Shown here in pieces: positions 52,131 through 61,627 of a stretch of DNA of 64,000 bases. The stretch's first letter is position 1; each line of letters begins with the position of its first letter. The translations under genes were made by a program, and so were the position numbers. Below the pieces are notes generated by a model. The model saw only the letters and a program-made list of their open reading frames with translations. It made no database searches and was not told where the DNA came from. Source of the stretch: Azospirillum sp. TSO35-2 (GTDB lineage: Bacteria; Pseudomonadota; Alphaproteobacteria; Azospirillales; Azospirillaceae); NCBI RefSeq assembly GCF_003116095.1, contig NZ_LGRA01000013.1, positions 169,878 to 233,877 on the forward strand, in the 5' to 3' direction.

Positions 52131-53647
52131 TGGCGGCGCTCGATCCCTCCGTCACCATCGCGGTGGTCGGCGCCGGCGCCATGGGCCAGGGCATCGCCCA
52201 GGTCGCGGCCCAGGCCGGCCACCCGGTCCTGCTGGTCGACACCCGCCCCGGTGCCGCGCAGGCCGCCGTCGAGTCGATCGCCAAGGCGCTGACCGCGCTG
52301 GTCGACAAGGGCAAGCGCACGGTGGCGGAGCGCGACGCCACGGTCGACCGTCTGCGCGCCGTCAACGGCCTGCCCGACCTCGCCCCCGCCGGGCTGGTGG
52401 TGGAGGCCATCGTCGAGGATCTCGACGTCAAGCGCCGCCTGTTCGCCGAGCTGGAGGGCATTGTCGGACCGGATGCCATCCTCGCCACCAACACCTCGTC
52501 GCTGTCCGTCACCGCCATCGGCGCCGGGGTGCAGCGGCCGGAGCGGCTGGCCGGGCTGCATTTCTTCAACCCGGCGCCGCTGATGGCGCTGGTGGAGATC
52601 GTCAGCGGGCTGGCCACCGACTCAGGCGTGCTCGACACACTGTTCGACACCGCGAAGGGCTGGGGCAAGAGCCCGGTGCGCTGCCGCTCGACTCCCGGCT
52701 TCATCGTCAACCGCGTCGCCCGCCCCTTCTACGCCGAAGGGCTGCGGTTGGTGCAGGAGCAGGCGGCCGCCCCCGCCACCATCGACGCCGTCGCCCGCGA
52801 GGCCGGCGGCTTCCGCATGGGGCCGTTCGAGCTGATGGACCTGATCGGCCATGACGTGAACTTCGCGGTCACCCGCTCGGTCCACGCCGCCTATTTCGGC
52901 GACCCGCGCTTCCAGCCCTCGCTGATCCAGCAGGAGCTGGTGGAGGCCGGGCGTCTCGGCCGCAAGACCGGCCGCGGTTTCTACAACCACAGCCCCGGCG
53001 CCGCCAAGCCGGCGCCGCACACCGCCGAACCGGCCGCCAAGCCGGGGCGGGTGACGGTGCAGGGCGACCTCGGCCCCGCCGCAGCGCTGGTCGGGCTGCT
53101 GCGCGAAGCCGGCATCGCGGTCGAGGAAACCGCCGGCCCCGGCGTCCTGCTGGTGGATGGCGTCACGCTGGCCCTGACCGACGGCCGCACCGCCACCGCC
53201 CGTGCGGCGGAGGACGGCATCGCCCCGCTGGTGCTGTTCGATCTGGCGCTGGACTACGCCAAGGCGACCCGTGTCGCGCTGGCCCCCGCCGACGGCGCGC
53301 CGGCGGACGCGCTTGCCGCCGCGGCCGGCCTGTTCCAGGCGCTGGGCAAGGCGGTGTCGGTGATCGACGACGCCCCCGGTCTGGTGGTGATGCGCACCGT
53401 CGCCATGCTCGCCAACGAGGCGGCCGACGCGGCGATGCAGGGCGTCGCCAGCGCCGCCGACGTCGACACCGCGATGACCAAGGGCGTGAACTACCCGCTG
53501 GGGCCGCTGGCCTGGGCCGACCGCATCGGGCTGCCCCATGTGCTGGCCGTGCTCGACGCCCTGGCCCGCACCTATGGCGAAGACCGTTACCGCGCGTCGG
53601 CCCTGCTGCGCCGCAAGATTTCCGGAGGAAACCGCTTCCATGGCTGA
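52130..53647 (+). CDS. paaH: 3-hydroxyadipyl-CoA dehydrogenase
   Basis: An NAD-dependent 3-hydroxyacyl-CoA dehydrogenase of 505 residues. The Rossmann motif is VVGAGAMGQGIAQVAAQAGH. The active-site region has FFNPAPLMALVEIVSG and RSTPGFIVNRVARPFYAEGL, followed by two C-terminal 3HCDH domains, the second around LGPLAWADRIGLPHVL. The double C-terminal domain and the length match PaaH/PaaC types. ATG 52130 overlaps the paaG stop, and the 3' end overlaps paaI by 8 bases. Confidence 0.96.
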   Translation: MAALDPSVTIAVVGAGAMGQGIAQVAAQAGHPVLLVDTRPGAAQAAVESIAKALTALVDKGKRTVAERDATVDRLRAVNGLPDLAPAGLVVEAIVEDLDVKRRLFAELEGIVGPDAILATNTSSLSVTAIGAGVQRPERLAGLHFFNPAPLMALVEIVSGLATDSGVLDTLFDTAKGWGKSPVRCRSTPGFIVNRVARPFYAEGLRLVQEQAAAPATIDAVAREAGGFRMGPFELMDLIGHDVNFAVTRSVHAAYFGDPRFQPSLIQQELVEAGRLGRKTGRGFYNHSPGAAKPAPHTAEPAAKPGRVTVQGDLGPAAALVGLLREAGIAVEETAGPGVLLVDGVTLALTDGRTATARAAEDGIAPLVLFDLALDYAKATRVALAPADGAPADALAAAAGLFQALGKAVSVIDDAPGLVVMRTVAMLANEAADAAMQGVASAADVDTAMTKGVNYPLGPLAWADRIGLPHVLAVLDALARTYGEDRYRASALLRRKISGGNRFHG

Positions 53648-54083
53648 GACCCACACCGATCCCCAAAGCCTCGCCGAAGCGGTCGGCCGCGGCATGTACG
53701 AGCGCGACCATTGCGCCCAGGCCCATGGCATCGAGCTGCTGGAGATTGCCCCCGGCTACGCCCGCATGGCGATGACCGTGCGCAAGGACATGGTGAACGG
53801 CCACGACATCGGCCATGGCGGCATGACCTTCACGCTGGCCGACACCGCCTTCGCCTACGCCTGCAACGCGGCGAACGAGGTGACGGTGGCCGCGGGCTGC
53901 TCCATCACCTTCCCGGCCCCGGCGCGGCTGGGCGACGTGCTGACCGCCGAATGCCGGGAGGTGCACAAGCGTGGCCGCTCCGGCGTCTACGACGTCACCG
54001 TCACCAACCAGGACGGCACGGTGGTCGGCCTGTTCCGCGGCCAGTCGGCGCGCATTGCGGGGACCGTGATCCCGGTCGAATAG
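53640..54083 (+). CDS. paaI: Hotdog-fold phenylacetyl-CoA thioesterase
   Basis: A 147-residue hotdog thioesterase that releases CoA from stalled ring-hydroxylated phenylacetyl-CoA intermediates. NGHDIGHGGMTFTLADTAFA contains the general-base Asp of PaaI enzymes. CNAANEVTVAAGCSITFPAP and GVYDVTVTNQDGTVVGLFRG complete the fold. GGAGGAAACC lies inside the end of paaH and serves this start. It acts as a safety valve keeping CoA free in the pathway, as known for E. coli PaaI. Confidence 0.95.
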   Translation: MAETHTDPQSLAEAVGRGMYERDHCAQAHGIELLEIAPGYARMAMTVRKDMVNGHDIGHGGMTFTLADTAFAYACNAANEVTVAAGCSITFPAPARLGDVLTAECREVHKRGRSGVYDVTVTNQDGTVVGLFRGQSARIAGTVIPVE

Positions 54084-54137
54084 CTGCCCCTGGCGGCCAC
54101 GGTCACGATCCCCATCTGATAGTTTCGGGAGCCAACC

Positions 54138-55346
<1,209 letters not shown>

Positions 55347-55411
55347 TCGGGCGGGTTCGACGCCACACCGGCCGGAAAGCGCCGGAACCATGACAACGGG
55401 AGAAACGCACC

Positions 55412-56773
55412 ATGTCGTCCATCATGACCGAGACCGCGCCCGCCGCCAGCACCAAGGGCGGCATGGATCAGACCGCCGCCGCCCAGGGCGGCCTGGACCG
55501 CTACGAAATGGCCAGCCGTGACGAGATCACGGCGATGCAGACCGAGCGGCTGGCCTGGTCGCTGCGCCACTCTTACGACAACGTCCCGCCCTTCCGCGCC
55601 AAGTGCGAGGCGAAGGGCGTTCATCCCGACGACTTCAAGGAGCTGAAGGACCTGGCGCTGTTCCCCTTCACCGTGAAGGACGACCTGCGCCAAGCCTATC
55701 CCTTCGGCATGTTCGCCGTGCCGATGGACGACATCGTCCGCGTCCACGCCTCCAGCGGCACCACCGGCCGGCCGACGGTGGTCGGCTACACCCAGGGCGA
55801 CATCGACGTGTGGGCGGAGGTCGTCGCCCGCTCCATCCGCGCCGCCGGCGGCTCGCGCCGCGACCGGGTGCACATCGCCTACGGCTATGGCCTGTTCACC
55901 GGCGGCCTGGGCGCCCATTACGGCGCGGAGCGGCTGGGCTGCTCCGTCATCCCGATGTCGGGCGGCCAGACCGAGAAGCAGGTCCAGCTGATCCAGGACT
56001 TCCAGCCGACCATCATCATGGTCACGCCGTCCTACATGCTGAACATCGCCGACGAGATGCGCCGCCAGGGCATCGACCCGCGCAGCACCAGCCTGCGCGT
56101 CGGCATCTTCGGCGCCGAGCCCTGGACCGCCGCGCTGCGCGAGGAGATCGAGCGCACCTTCAACATCCACGCCGTCGACATCTACGGCCTGTCGGAGGTG
56201 ATGGGGCCCGGCGTCGCCTCGGAATGCGTGGAGACCAAGGACGGCCCGGTGATCTGGGAGGACCATTTCTATCCCGAGATCATCGACCCCGACACCGGCG
56301 AGGTGCTGCCCGACGGCTCCTACGGCGAGCTGGTCTTCACCACCCTGACCAAGCAGGGCATGCCGGTCATCCGCTACCGCACCCGCGACCTGACCCGGCT
56401 GCTGCCGCCGACGTCCCGCGGCATGCGGCGGATGGACAAGATCACCGGGCGGTCGGACGACATGCTCATCATCCGCGGCGTGAACGTCTTCCCGACCCAG
56501 GTCGAGGAGCTGATCTGCAAGATCCCGGCGCTCGCCCCCCACTACGAACTGGTGGTGACGCGCGACGGCCACATGGACAACCTCGCCGTCCGGGTGGAGA
56601 TGCACGAGGGCGTCCACCCGTCGGAATGGGACGGCCACGCCAAGCACCTGCAGCACTCGATCAAGTCGTTGATCGGCATCAACACCCGGGTCGAGGTCGT
56701 CGAACCGGGCGGCATCGCCCGGTCGATCGGCAAGGCCAAGCGGGTGCAGGACCTGCGGCCGAAGGCGGTTTGA
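55412..56773 (+). CDS. paaK: Phenylacetate--CoA ligase
   Basis: Activates phenylacetate with ATP and CoA, the entry step of the pathway. The 453 residues show the P-loop [20 protein letters not shown], then [36 protein letters not shown], the hinge [12 protein letters not shown], and the C-terminal lysine loop [14 protein letters not shown]. The N-terminus is about 20 residues longer than usual (Ala/Thr-rich), so ATG 55424 or a later start is possible. It is the last gene of the operon and converges with marC. Confidence 0.97.
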   Translation: MSSIMTETAPAASTKGGMDQTAAAQGGLDRYEMASRDEITAMQTERLAWSLRHSYDNVPPFRAKCEAKGVHPDDFKELKDLALFPFTVKDDLRQAYPFGMFAVPMDDIVRVHASSGTTGRPTVVGYTQGDIDVWAEVVARSIRAAGGSRRDRVHIAYGYGLFTGGLGAHYGAERLGCSVIPMSGGQTEKQVQLIQDFQPTIIMVTPSYMLNIADEMRRQGIDPRSTSLRVGIFGAEPWTAALREEIERTFNIHAVDIYGLSEVMGPGVASECVETKDGPVIWEDHFYPEIIDPDTGEVLPDGSYGELVFTTLTKQGMPVIRYRTRDLTRLLPPTSRGMRRMDKITGRSDDMLIIRGVNVFPTQVEELICKIPALAPHYELVVTRDGHMDNLAVRVEMHEGVHPSEWDGHAKHLQHSIKSLIGINTRVEVVEPGGIARSIGKAKRVQDLRPKAV

Positions 56774-56782
56774 TCCTCCGGC

Positions 56783-57442
56783 TCAGTTCTTCTGCGACAA
56801 CAGCGGGAAGGCGTCCAGAACACCGGTCAGCAGGATCTGGACGCCGACGCAGAACAGCAGGAAGGCGAACAGCCGGGTCAGCACCCGCACCCGCGTCGGC
56901 CCGAGGAAGGCGACGATGTGGTCGGCCGAGCGGTAGGACAGCCAGATCAGCCCGGCGATCGCCAGCGCCGCCCCCGACATGCCGATGAAGAACTCCACCA
57001 GCCCGCCGCCGCGGGTCGGGCGGGTGGAGCCCAGCGCGATGGCGACCGAGATGGTGCCGGGCCCGGTGGTGAAGGGGATGGTCAGCGGGAAGAAGGCCGA
57101 TTCGGCGACGCCCTCGCCCTCCCCGGCCGAGGCGGCCTGCTCCTGCTTGCGCGCCTCGTGGGTTTCCGGGGCGGACAGCAGCGCCCAGGCGCGTTCCGCC
57201 ACGATGAAGCCGCCGGCGATCCGCAGCGCCGCCATCGACACGCCGAAGAAGTTCAGCACATAGGCACCCGCCCACAGCGCGGTCAGCATGACGATGGCGG
57301 AATAGAGGCTGACCAGGCCGGCCAGCCGCGCCCGGTCGCGCCGGCTGCGCTCCGCCGTCACCTGGCTGAAGATCAGCGCCATCGCGATCGGGTTGACGAT
57401 CGAGAACAGCGCGGTGAAGGCGAGCAGAAAACTGTCGATCAT
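56783..57442 (-). CDS. MarC-family membrane protein
   Basis: A 219-residue inner-membrane protein with six hydrophobic segments. The first, FLLAFTALFSIVNPIAMALIF, has the MarC/UPF0056 NP motif. FPLTIPFTTGPGTISVAIAL carries the second conserved segment with PGTI. A loop with EQAASAGEGEGVAE links the halves. MarC proteins were once tied to antibiotic resistance, but that is not supported; their function is unknown. It ends 9 bases from the convergent paaK stop. Confidence 0.92.
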   Translation of the reverse strand: MIDSFLLAFTALFSIVNPIAMALIFSQVTAERSRRDRARLAGLVSLYSAIVMLTALWAGAYVLNFFGVSMAALRIAGGFIVAERAWALLSAPETHEARKQEQAASAGEGEGVAESAFFPLTIPFTTGPGTISVAIALGSTRPTRGGGLVEFFIGMSGAALAIAGLIWLSYRSADHIVAFLGPTRVRVLTRLFAFLLFCVGVQILLTGVLDAFPLLSQKN

Positions 57443-57618
57443 GAGATCCGGTCAGTCCGTCGGTCGGCCCACCAGTTAGCGGGGACGCCGCACGGCTGGC
57501 AAGCTCCGGTTTGCTGCCGTCCCGCCGCCCAAAATTTGACCAGACCGGCGACGGCAGCCCGGAGAATGTGCGGCCGCCCCCCACCCGAACCGGCCCGGCG
57601 CTGTCCGTTCCGTCAGGT

Positions 57619-57636
57619 CCTGTCCGGTCGGACAGG
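57619..57636. promoter_or_regulatory. Candidate enhancer palindrome
   Basis: CCTGTCC-GGTC-GGACAGG is a perfect 7-bp inverted repeat with its centre about 66 bases upstream of the -24 element. The position is suitable for a sigma-54 activator, although it does not match the NtrC consensus. Confidence 0.5.
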
Positions 57637-57692
57637 TTTCCCACCTTTGAAATCAACGGGTTGGCGTGGCAGCCGCGGCGCGGCGCCCGGTC

Positions 57693-57708
57693 TGGCTCGC
57701 TTCTTGCT
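57693..57708 (+). promoter_or_regulatory. Sigma-54 (-24/-12) promoter
   Basis: TGGCTCGCTTCTTGCT has GG and GC exactly 10 bases apart and matches TGGCACG-N4-TTGCW except A to T at the fifth position. Predicted transcription would start near 57719, giving a leader of about 190 bases to the binding-protein gene at 57908. Confidence 0.7.
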
Positions 57709-57907
57709 GCCGTTCCGGCGAGAGAGGCCAACGCGAAGGGACCAGGACCCCCGTGCCAGCCGCCCAGCCCCGGCCACGCCGAGCCTCGCGGCGCCTTGCC
57801 CTTTTTGTTCAATGGGCTGAAGATCAACGTGGCCCCGACGCCCGTCTTTACAGTCCGTCCTTATAAAAAGCCATTTGCAGACCCCAGCCAAAAGAGGATC
57901 GCACGCG

Positions 57908-58915
57908 ATGAAGACCCTTGCCTCCGCCGTCCTGCTCGCCGCCACCGCGCTGACCGGCTTCGCCGACCCGGCCGCCGCCGCCGACCCGCTGACGCTCCAG
58001 CTGAAATGGGTGACCCAGGCCCAGTTCGCCGGCTACTACGTCGCGGCGGCCAAGGGCTTCTACAAGGACGCCGGGCTGGACGTGACGATCAAGGCCGGTG
58101 GTCCCGACATCAACCCGACCCAGGTGATCGCCGCCGGCGGCGCCGACGTGATCGTCGACTGGCTGCCCTCGGCGCTGGCCAGCCGCGAAAAGGGCGTGCC
58201 GCTGGTCAACATCGCCCAGATGTTCCAGACGTCGGGCATGATGCTGACCTGCCGCAAGGACGCCAACATCAAGGATCCGAAGGACTTCAAGGGCCACACC
58301 CTGGGCGTCTGGTTCTCCGGCAACGAGTATCCGTTCCTGTCCTGGATGAGCAAGCTCGGCTATTCCACCTCGGGCGCCAACCCGGACGTGAAGGTGCTGA
58401 AGCAGGGCTTCAACGTCGACCCGCTGCTGCAGAAGCAGGCGGCCTGCATCTCCACCATGACCTACAATGAATACTGGCAGCTGATCGAAGCCGGCATGAA
58501 GGCCGACGAGCTGACCGTCTTCAAGTACCAGGACCAGGGTGTGGCGACGCTGGAGGACGGTCTCTACGCCACCGAAAAGTCGCTCTCCGATCCGAAGATC
58601 GTCGCCAAGCTGGCGAAGTTCGTGAAGGCCTCGGCCAAGGGCTGGGAGTACGCCGCCAAGAACCAGCCCGAAGCGGTGAAGATCGTGCTGGAGAACGACA
58701 CCACCGGCGCCCAGACCGAAGAGCACCAGACCACCATGATGCAGGAGGTCGCCAAGCTGATCGAGGGCGGCGCCAAGGGCACCGGCTATCTCGACCCGGC
58801 CGACTTCGACCGCACCGTCGGCATCCTGATGTCGGGCGCGTCCACCCCGGTGATCTCCAAGAAGCCGGAGGGCGCCTACAGCCACGCGGTGTTCGACGCG
58901 GCGGCGAAGCTGTAA
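57908..58915 (+). CDS. NMT1/THI5-like periplasmic binding protein (orphan)
   Basis: A 335-residue binding protein with a signal peptide (SAVLLAATALTGFADPAAAA). The fold matches the NMT1/SsuA group: LQLKWVTQAQFAGYYVAAAK, GFYKDAGLDVTIKAGGPDIN, WLPSALASREKGVPLVNIAQ and CRKDANIKDPKDFKGHTLGV. Such proteins bind sulfonates, nitrate or pyrimidine/thiamine precursors. No permease or ATPase is adjacent. AGAGGATCGC precedes ATG 57908, and a sigma-54-like promoter suggests nitrogen-limitation control. The ligand is unknown. Confidence 0.9.
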   Translation: MKTLASAVLLAATALTGFADPAAAADPLTLQLKWVTQAQFAGYYVAAAKGFYKDAGLDVTIKAGGPDINPTQVIAAGGADVIVDWLPSALASREKGVPLVNIAQMFQTSGMMLTCRKDANIKDPKDFKGHTLGVWFSGNEYPFLSWMSKLGYSTSGANPDVKVLKQGFNVDPLLQKQAACISTMTYNEYWQLIEAGMKADELTVFKYQDQGVATLEDGLYATEKSLSDPKIVAKLAKFVKASAKGWEYAAKNQPEAVKIVLENDTTGAQTEEHQTTMMQEVAKLIEGGAKGTGYLDPADFDRTVGILMSGASTPVISKKPEGAYSHAVFDAAAKL

Positions 58916-58918
58916 GGC

Positions 58919-58949
58919 CAGCGGCACCGGTCATCGGCCGGTGTCGCTG
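58919..58949 (+). terminator. Hairpin after the NMT1-like gene
   Basis: AGCGGCACCGG pairs with CCGGTGTCGCT with one G-T pair, starting within a few bases of the stop codon at 58915. It runs directly into repeat copy B. No T-run is present. Confidence 0.6.
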
Positions 58950-58950
58950 G

Positions 58951-59025
58951 AGGGCCGCGACGGCGGCCCCGCGGGCCCATGCCCGCGATAGCCAAGTGGG
59001 CGGAGGCCCGCGCCGGCGATTGAGG
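58951..59025 (+). repeat. Triple-hairpin repeat element, copy B
   Basis: Same layout as copy A at 12941-13015: GGGCCGC-GACG-GCGGCCC (58952-58969), CGCGGGC-CCAT-GCCCGCG (58970-58987) and GTGGGC-GGAG-GCCCGC (58996-59011). Relative to copy A, the second stem has an A-T pair replaced by G-C and the third stem differs in several paired positions while still folding. It follows the terminator of the NMT1-like gene. Confidence 0.7.
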
Positions 59026-59038
59026 CTGAACCCACCGC

Positions 59039-60493
59039 TCACACCGCGTCGCCGGTTCGTGGGCGGTGGGCCGCGGCGGCACGGCTGAGGCCGGCGATGG
59101 CGAGGGCGGCGACGACCAGGACCGCCGCGACGGCGAAGGTCGCCCGCATCCCGGCGGCAACGGCGGCGGGCGGTGCCGCGGTGATGTCGGCCGCCCCCGC
59201 CGTCAGCGCGAACAGCGCCCCCATCGCCGACGCCCCGGTGATGAGCCCCAGGTTGCGCGACAGGTTCAGCATGCCCGACACGACGCCGCGCCGGTCCGCC
59301 GCGACGTCCATCATGACCATGGTGTTGTTGGCGGCCTGGAACAGCTGGTAGCCCGGCGTCAGCACGGCGATGGCCGCGATGTAGCCGGCAACGCCGAACA
59401 GCGACGGCAGCACCGACAGGGCGAGCGCACCGGCCGCCGTCGCGGCGAGCCCGGCGACGACCATGACCGACGCGCCGAAACGGTCGACGATTCGGCCGGC
59501 GACGATGCCGCTCAGCGCCGAGATCAGCGGGCCGACCGACATGACCAGCCCGACCAGCGCCTCGCCCAGCCCGAGCGAGACGGAGAGGTAGAACGGCCCG
59601 ACCACCAGCGTCGCCATCATCACCGCCGAGACGAGCGCGTTCATGGCGAGGCTGCCGCTCAGCACCCGGTCGCGGAACGCCGCCGGCCGGATCAGCGGCG
59701 AGGCCACCCGCGCCTCGACCCGCAGGAACAGGAAGCCGCCGAGGGCCGCGGCCAGCAACAGGGCGATGGTGACGCGATCGAACCGGCCGTGCCCGGCCGT
59801 CATCGCCAGCGCGTAGGCGGCGAGCGTGCCGGCGAGCAGCAGCGTGCCGACGCCGTCGAAGCGGGGGCGCTCCGCCTTCGGCACCACGCGGTCGCCCGGC
59901 AGGAACCGATGGCCGAGCACCACGGCCAGCAGGCCCAGGGGAAGGTTGACCAGGAAGACCGCCCGCCAGCCGAACCCGCCGATCAGGACGCCGCCGAGCG
60001 ACGGCCCCAGCGCCGTGCCGACCGCCGACATGGTGCCGAGCAGCCCCATGGCGCTGCCGGTCCGCTCCTTGGGCACCGTCTCGCCGACGAACGCCATGGC
60101 CAGCGCCATCATGATGGCGGCGCCCAGCCCCTGCGCCGCCCGGGCGGCGGTCAGCAGCCCGAGCGACGGCGCGACGCCGCACAAGGCCGAGGCCGCGGTG
60201 AACAGGACCAGCCCCGCCAGCAGCAGCCGGCGACGGCCGACGATGTCGCCCAGCCGTCCGACGCTGACGATCAGGGTGGTGATCGCGAGCAGATAGGCGA
60301 GGACGACCCACTGGACCTGCGGGAACGAGGCGGTGAAGGCGGCGGCCAGGGCCGGCAGGGCGATGTTGGCGCTGCTGGTGCTGAGCGACGACAGCAACAG
60401 CGACAAGGACAGGCAGCCCAGCGCCCCCAGGATCGGCGGCGGTGCGCGTCCCGTCATGGCGTCGTGGTTCCCGGCAATCGGTGGTGTCGTCAT
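59039..60493 (-). CDS. DHA2-like MFS transporter
   Basis: A 484-residue efflux-type MFS protein with about 14 membrane segments. It opens SSANIALPALAAAFTASFPQ with the family's NIALP motif. VGRLGDIVGRRRLLLAGLVL is motif A, ARAAQGLGAAIMMALAMAF motif B and LGPSLGGVLIGGFGWRAVFL motif C. ATG 60493 follows CAGGGGACACC. It is divergent from a LysR-type gene, the usual arrangement for a regulated exporter. The exported compound is unknown. Confidence 0.93.
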   Translation of the reverse strand: MTTPPIAGNHDAMTGRAPPPILGALGCLSLSLLLSSLSTSSANIALPALAAAFTASFPQVQWVVLAYLLAITTLIVSVGRLGDIVGRRRLLLAGLVLFTAASALCGVAPSLGLLTAARAAQGLGAAIMMALAMAFVGETVPKERTGSAMGLLGTMSAVGTALGPSLGGVLIGGFGWRAVFLVNLPLGLLAVVLGHRFLPGDRVVPKAERPRFDGVGTLLLAGTLAAYALAMTAGHGRFDRVTIALLLAAALGGFLFLRVEARVASPLIRPAAFRDRVLSGSLAMNALVSAVMMATLVVGPFYLSVSLGLGEALVGLVMSVGPLISALSGIVAGRIVDRFGASVMVVAGLAATAAGALALSVLPSLFGVAGYIAAIAVLTPGYQLFQAANNTMVMMDVAADRRGVVSGMLNLSRNLGLITGASAMGALFALTAGAADITAAPPAAVAAGMRATFAVAAVLVVAALAIAGLSRAAAAHRPRTGDAV

Positions 60494-60568
60494 GGGCGGT
60501 GTCCCCTGTTGGCTCTGAAAGTCGGAGCGATGAGGAACGTTAGGCCCGTGCCAAGGATGGCGGAACAC

Positions 60569-60592
60569 GCACGGTTTGCAGTGTATTCGTGC
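60569..60592. promoter_or_regulatory. Possible LysR-type binding site
   Basis: GCACG (60569-60573) and CGTGC (60588-60592) form an inverted repeat with a 14-base spacer. It lies in the 144-base region between the divergent MFS and LysR genes. The spacing is close to, but not exactly, the usual LysR T-N11-A box, so the call is tentative. Confidence 0.35.
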
Positions 60593-60637
60593 ATCCAGCG
60601 CCATGTCCCGGCGTACCGCCCGTGCTATGGTCGGTCG

Positions 60638-61552
60638 ATGACGCACCCCGATTTCAACCTGCTCCTCACCCTCGACGTGCTGCTTGCCGAGGGCAGCGTC
60701 GCCCGCGCCGCCCGGCGGCTGCGGCTCAGCCCGTCGGCGATGAGCCGCGCGCTGGCACGGTTGCGCGAGGTCACCGGCGACCCGTTGCTGGTGCGCGCCG
60801 GGCGCGGTCTGGTGCCGACACCGCGGGCGCTGGAGCTTCGCGGGCGCCTCGGTCCGCTGGTGCAGGAGGTGGAGGCCGTCCTGCGCCCCGCGGAGACGCT
60901 CGACCTGACGCGGCTGGCCCGGACCTTCACGCTCCGGAACCGCGAGGGCTTCGTCGAGAATTTCGGGCCAGCCCTGATCGCGCGTGTCGGCGAACAGGCG
61001 CCGGGCGTCCGGCTGCGCTTCGTGCCGAAGCCGGACCGCGACAGCGCGACCTTGCGCGACGGCAGCGTCGATCTGGAAACCGGCGTCGTCGGCGATGCCA
61101 CCGGGCCGGAGTTGCGGGCGCAGGCGCTGTTCCGCGACCGCTTCGTCGGCGTCGTCCGGCCGGGTCACCCACTGTCCGGGGCGGCGGTCACACCGGCGCT
61201 CTACGCGGCGGGCCGGCACATCCTCGTCTCCCGCCGCGGGGCCGACCGCGGGCCGATCGACGATGCCCTGAACGCGGCGGGGCTGAGGCGGGAGATCGTG
61301 ACGGTGGTCGGCGGGTTTTCCGAGGCCCTGGCCCTGGCGCGCGCCTCCGACCTGATCGCCAGCGTCCCCGAACGCTACACCGGCACCCTGCGCGTCGGCC
61401 TGCACAGCTTCCCGCTCCCGCTCATCCTGCCGGAGGTCACCATCTCGCTGCTGTGGCACCCGCGGATGGACGCCGATCCGGCGCATCGCTGGCTGCGCGG
61501 CTGCGTGCGGGAGGTGTGCGCCGAACCGCCGATGCCTGAGGCCGGACGCTGA
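60638..61552 (+). CDS. LysR-family transcriptional regulator
   Basis: A 304-residue regulator with N-terminal winged helix FNLLLTLDVLLAEGSVARAA and RLSPSAMSRALARLREVTGD, then PLLVRAGRGLVPTPRALEL. This is the NodD/LinR-like branch of LysR proteins. The effector domain spans about residues 90-300. ATG 60638 gives MTHPDFNLL; the frame is open far upstream because of antisense GC bias. It most likely controls the divergent MFS gene in response to an unknown compound. Confidence 0.93.
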   Translation: MTHPDFNLLLTLDVLLAEGSVARAARRLRLSPSAMSRALARLREVTGDPLLVRAGRGLVPTPRALELRGRLGPLVQEVEAVLRPAETLDLTRLARTFTLRNREGFVENFGPALIARVGEQAPGVRLRFVPKPDRDSATLRDGSVDLETGVVGDATGPELRAQALFRDRFVGVVRPGHPLSGAAVTPALYAAGRHILVSRRGADRGPIDDALNAAGLRREIVTVVGGFSEALALARASDLIASVPERYTGTLRVGLHSFPLPLILPEVTISLLWHPRMDADPAHRWLRGCVREVCAEPPMPEAGR

Positions 61553-61627
61553 TTGAGGCCGGACGCTGATCCCGCCCGGGACGGCGTCGGGTGTCGCCGC
61601 CGCCCTCGTCAAGGCGGCGGACCGCCG

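Larger units (their letters stand above)
57443..57907. other. Divergent intergenic region marC / NMT1-like gene
   Basis: 465 bases with regulatory content: a palindrome at 57619-57636 and a sigma-54-like promoter at 57693-57708. I looked for a thiamine-pyrophosphate riboswitch because NMT1-like proteins can bind thiamine precursors, and found no match to its conserved core. No gene is seen. Confidence 0.5.

Noticed and set aside
57506..57530. TGGCAAGCTCCGGTTTGCT as a second sigma-54 promoter
   Set aside because: The GG and GC elements are 13 bases apart instead of 10.
57443..57907. Thiamine-pyrophosphate riboswitch ahead of the NMT1/THI5-like gene
   Set aside because: The conserved CTGAGA and downstream core sequences were not found; a sigma-54 promoter explains the leader better.
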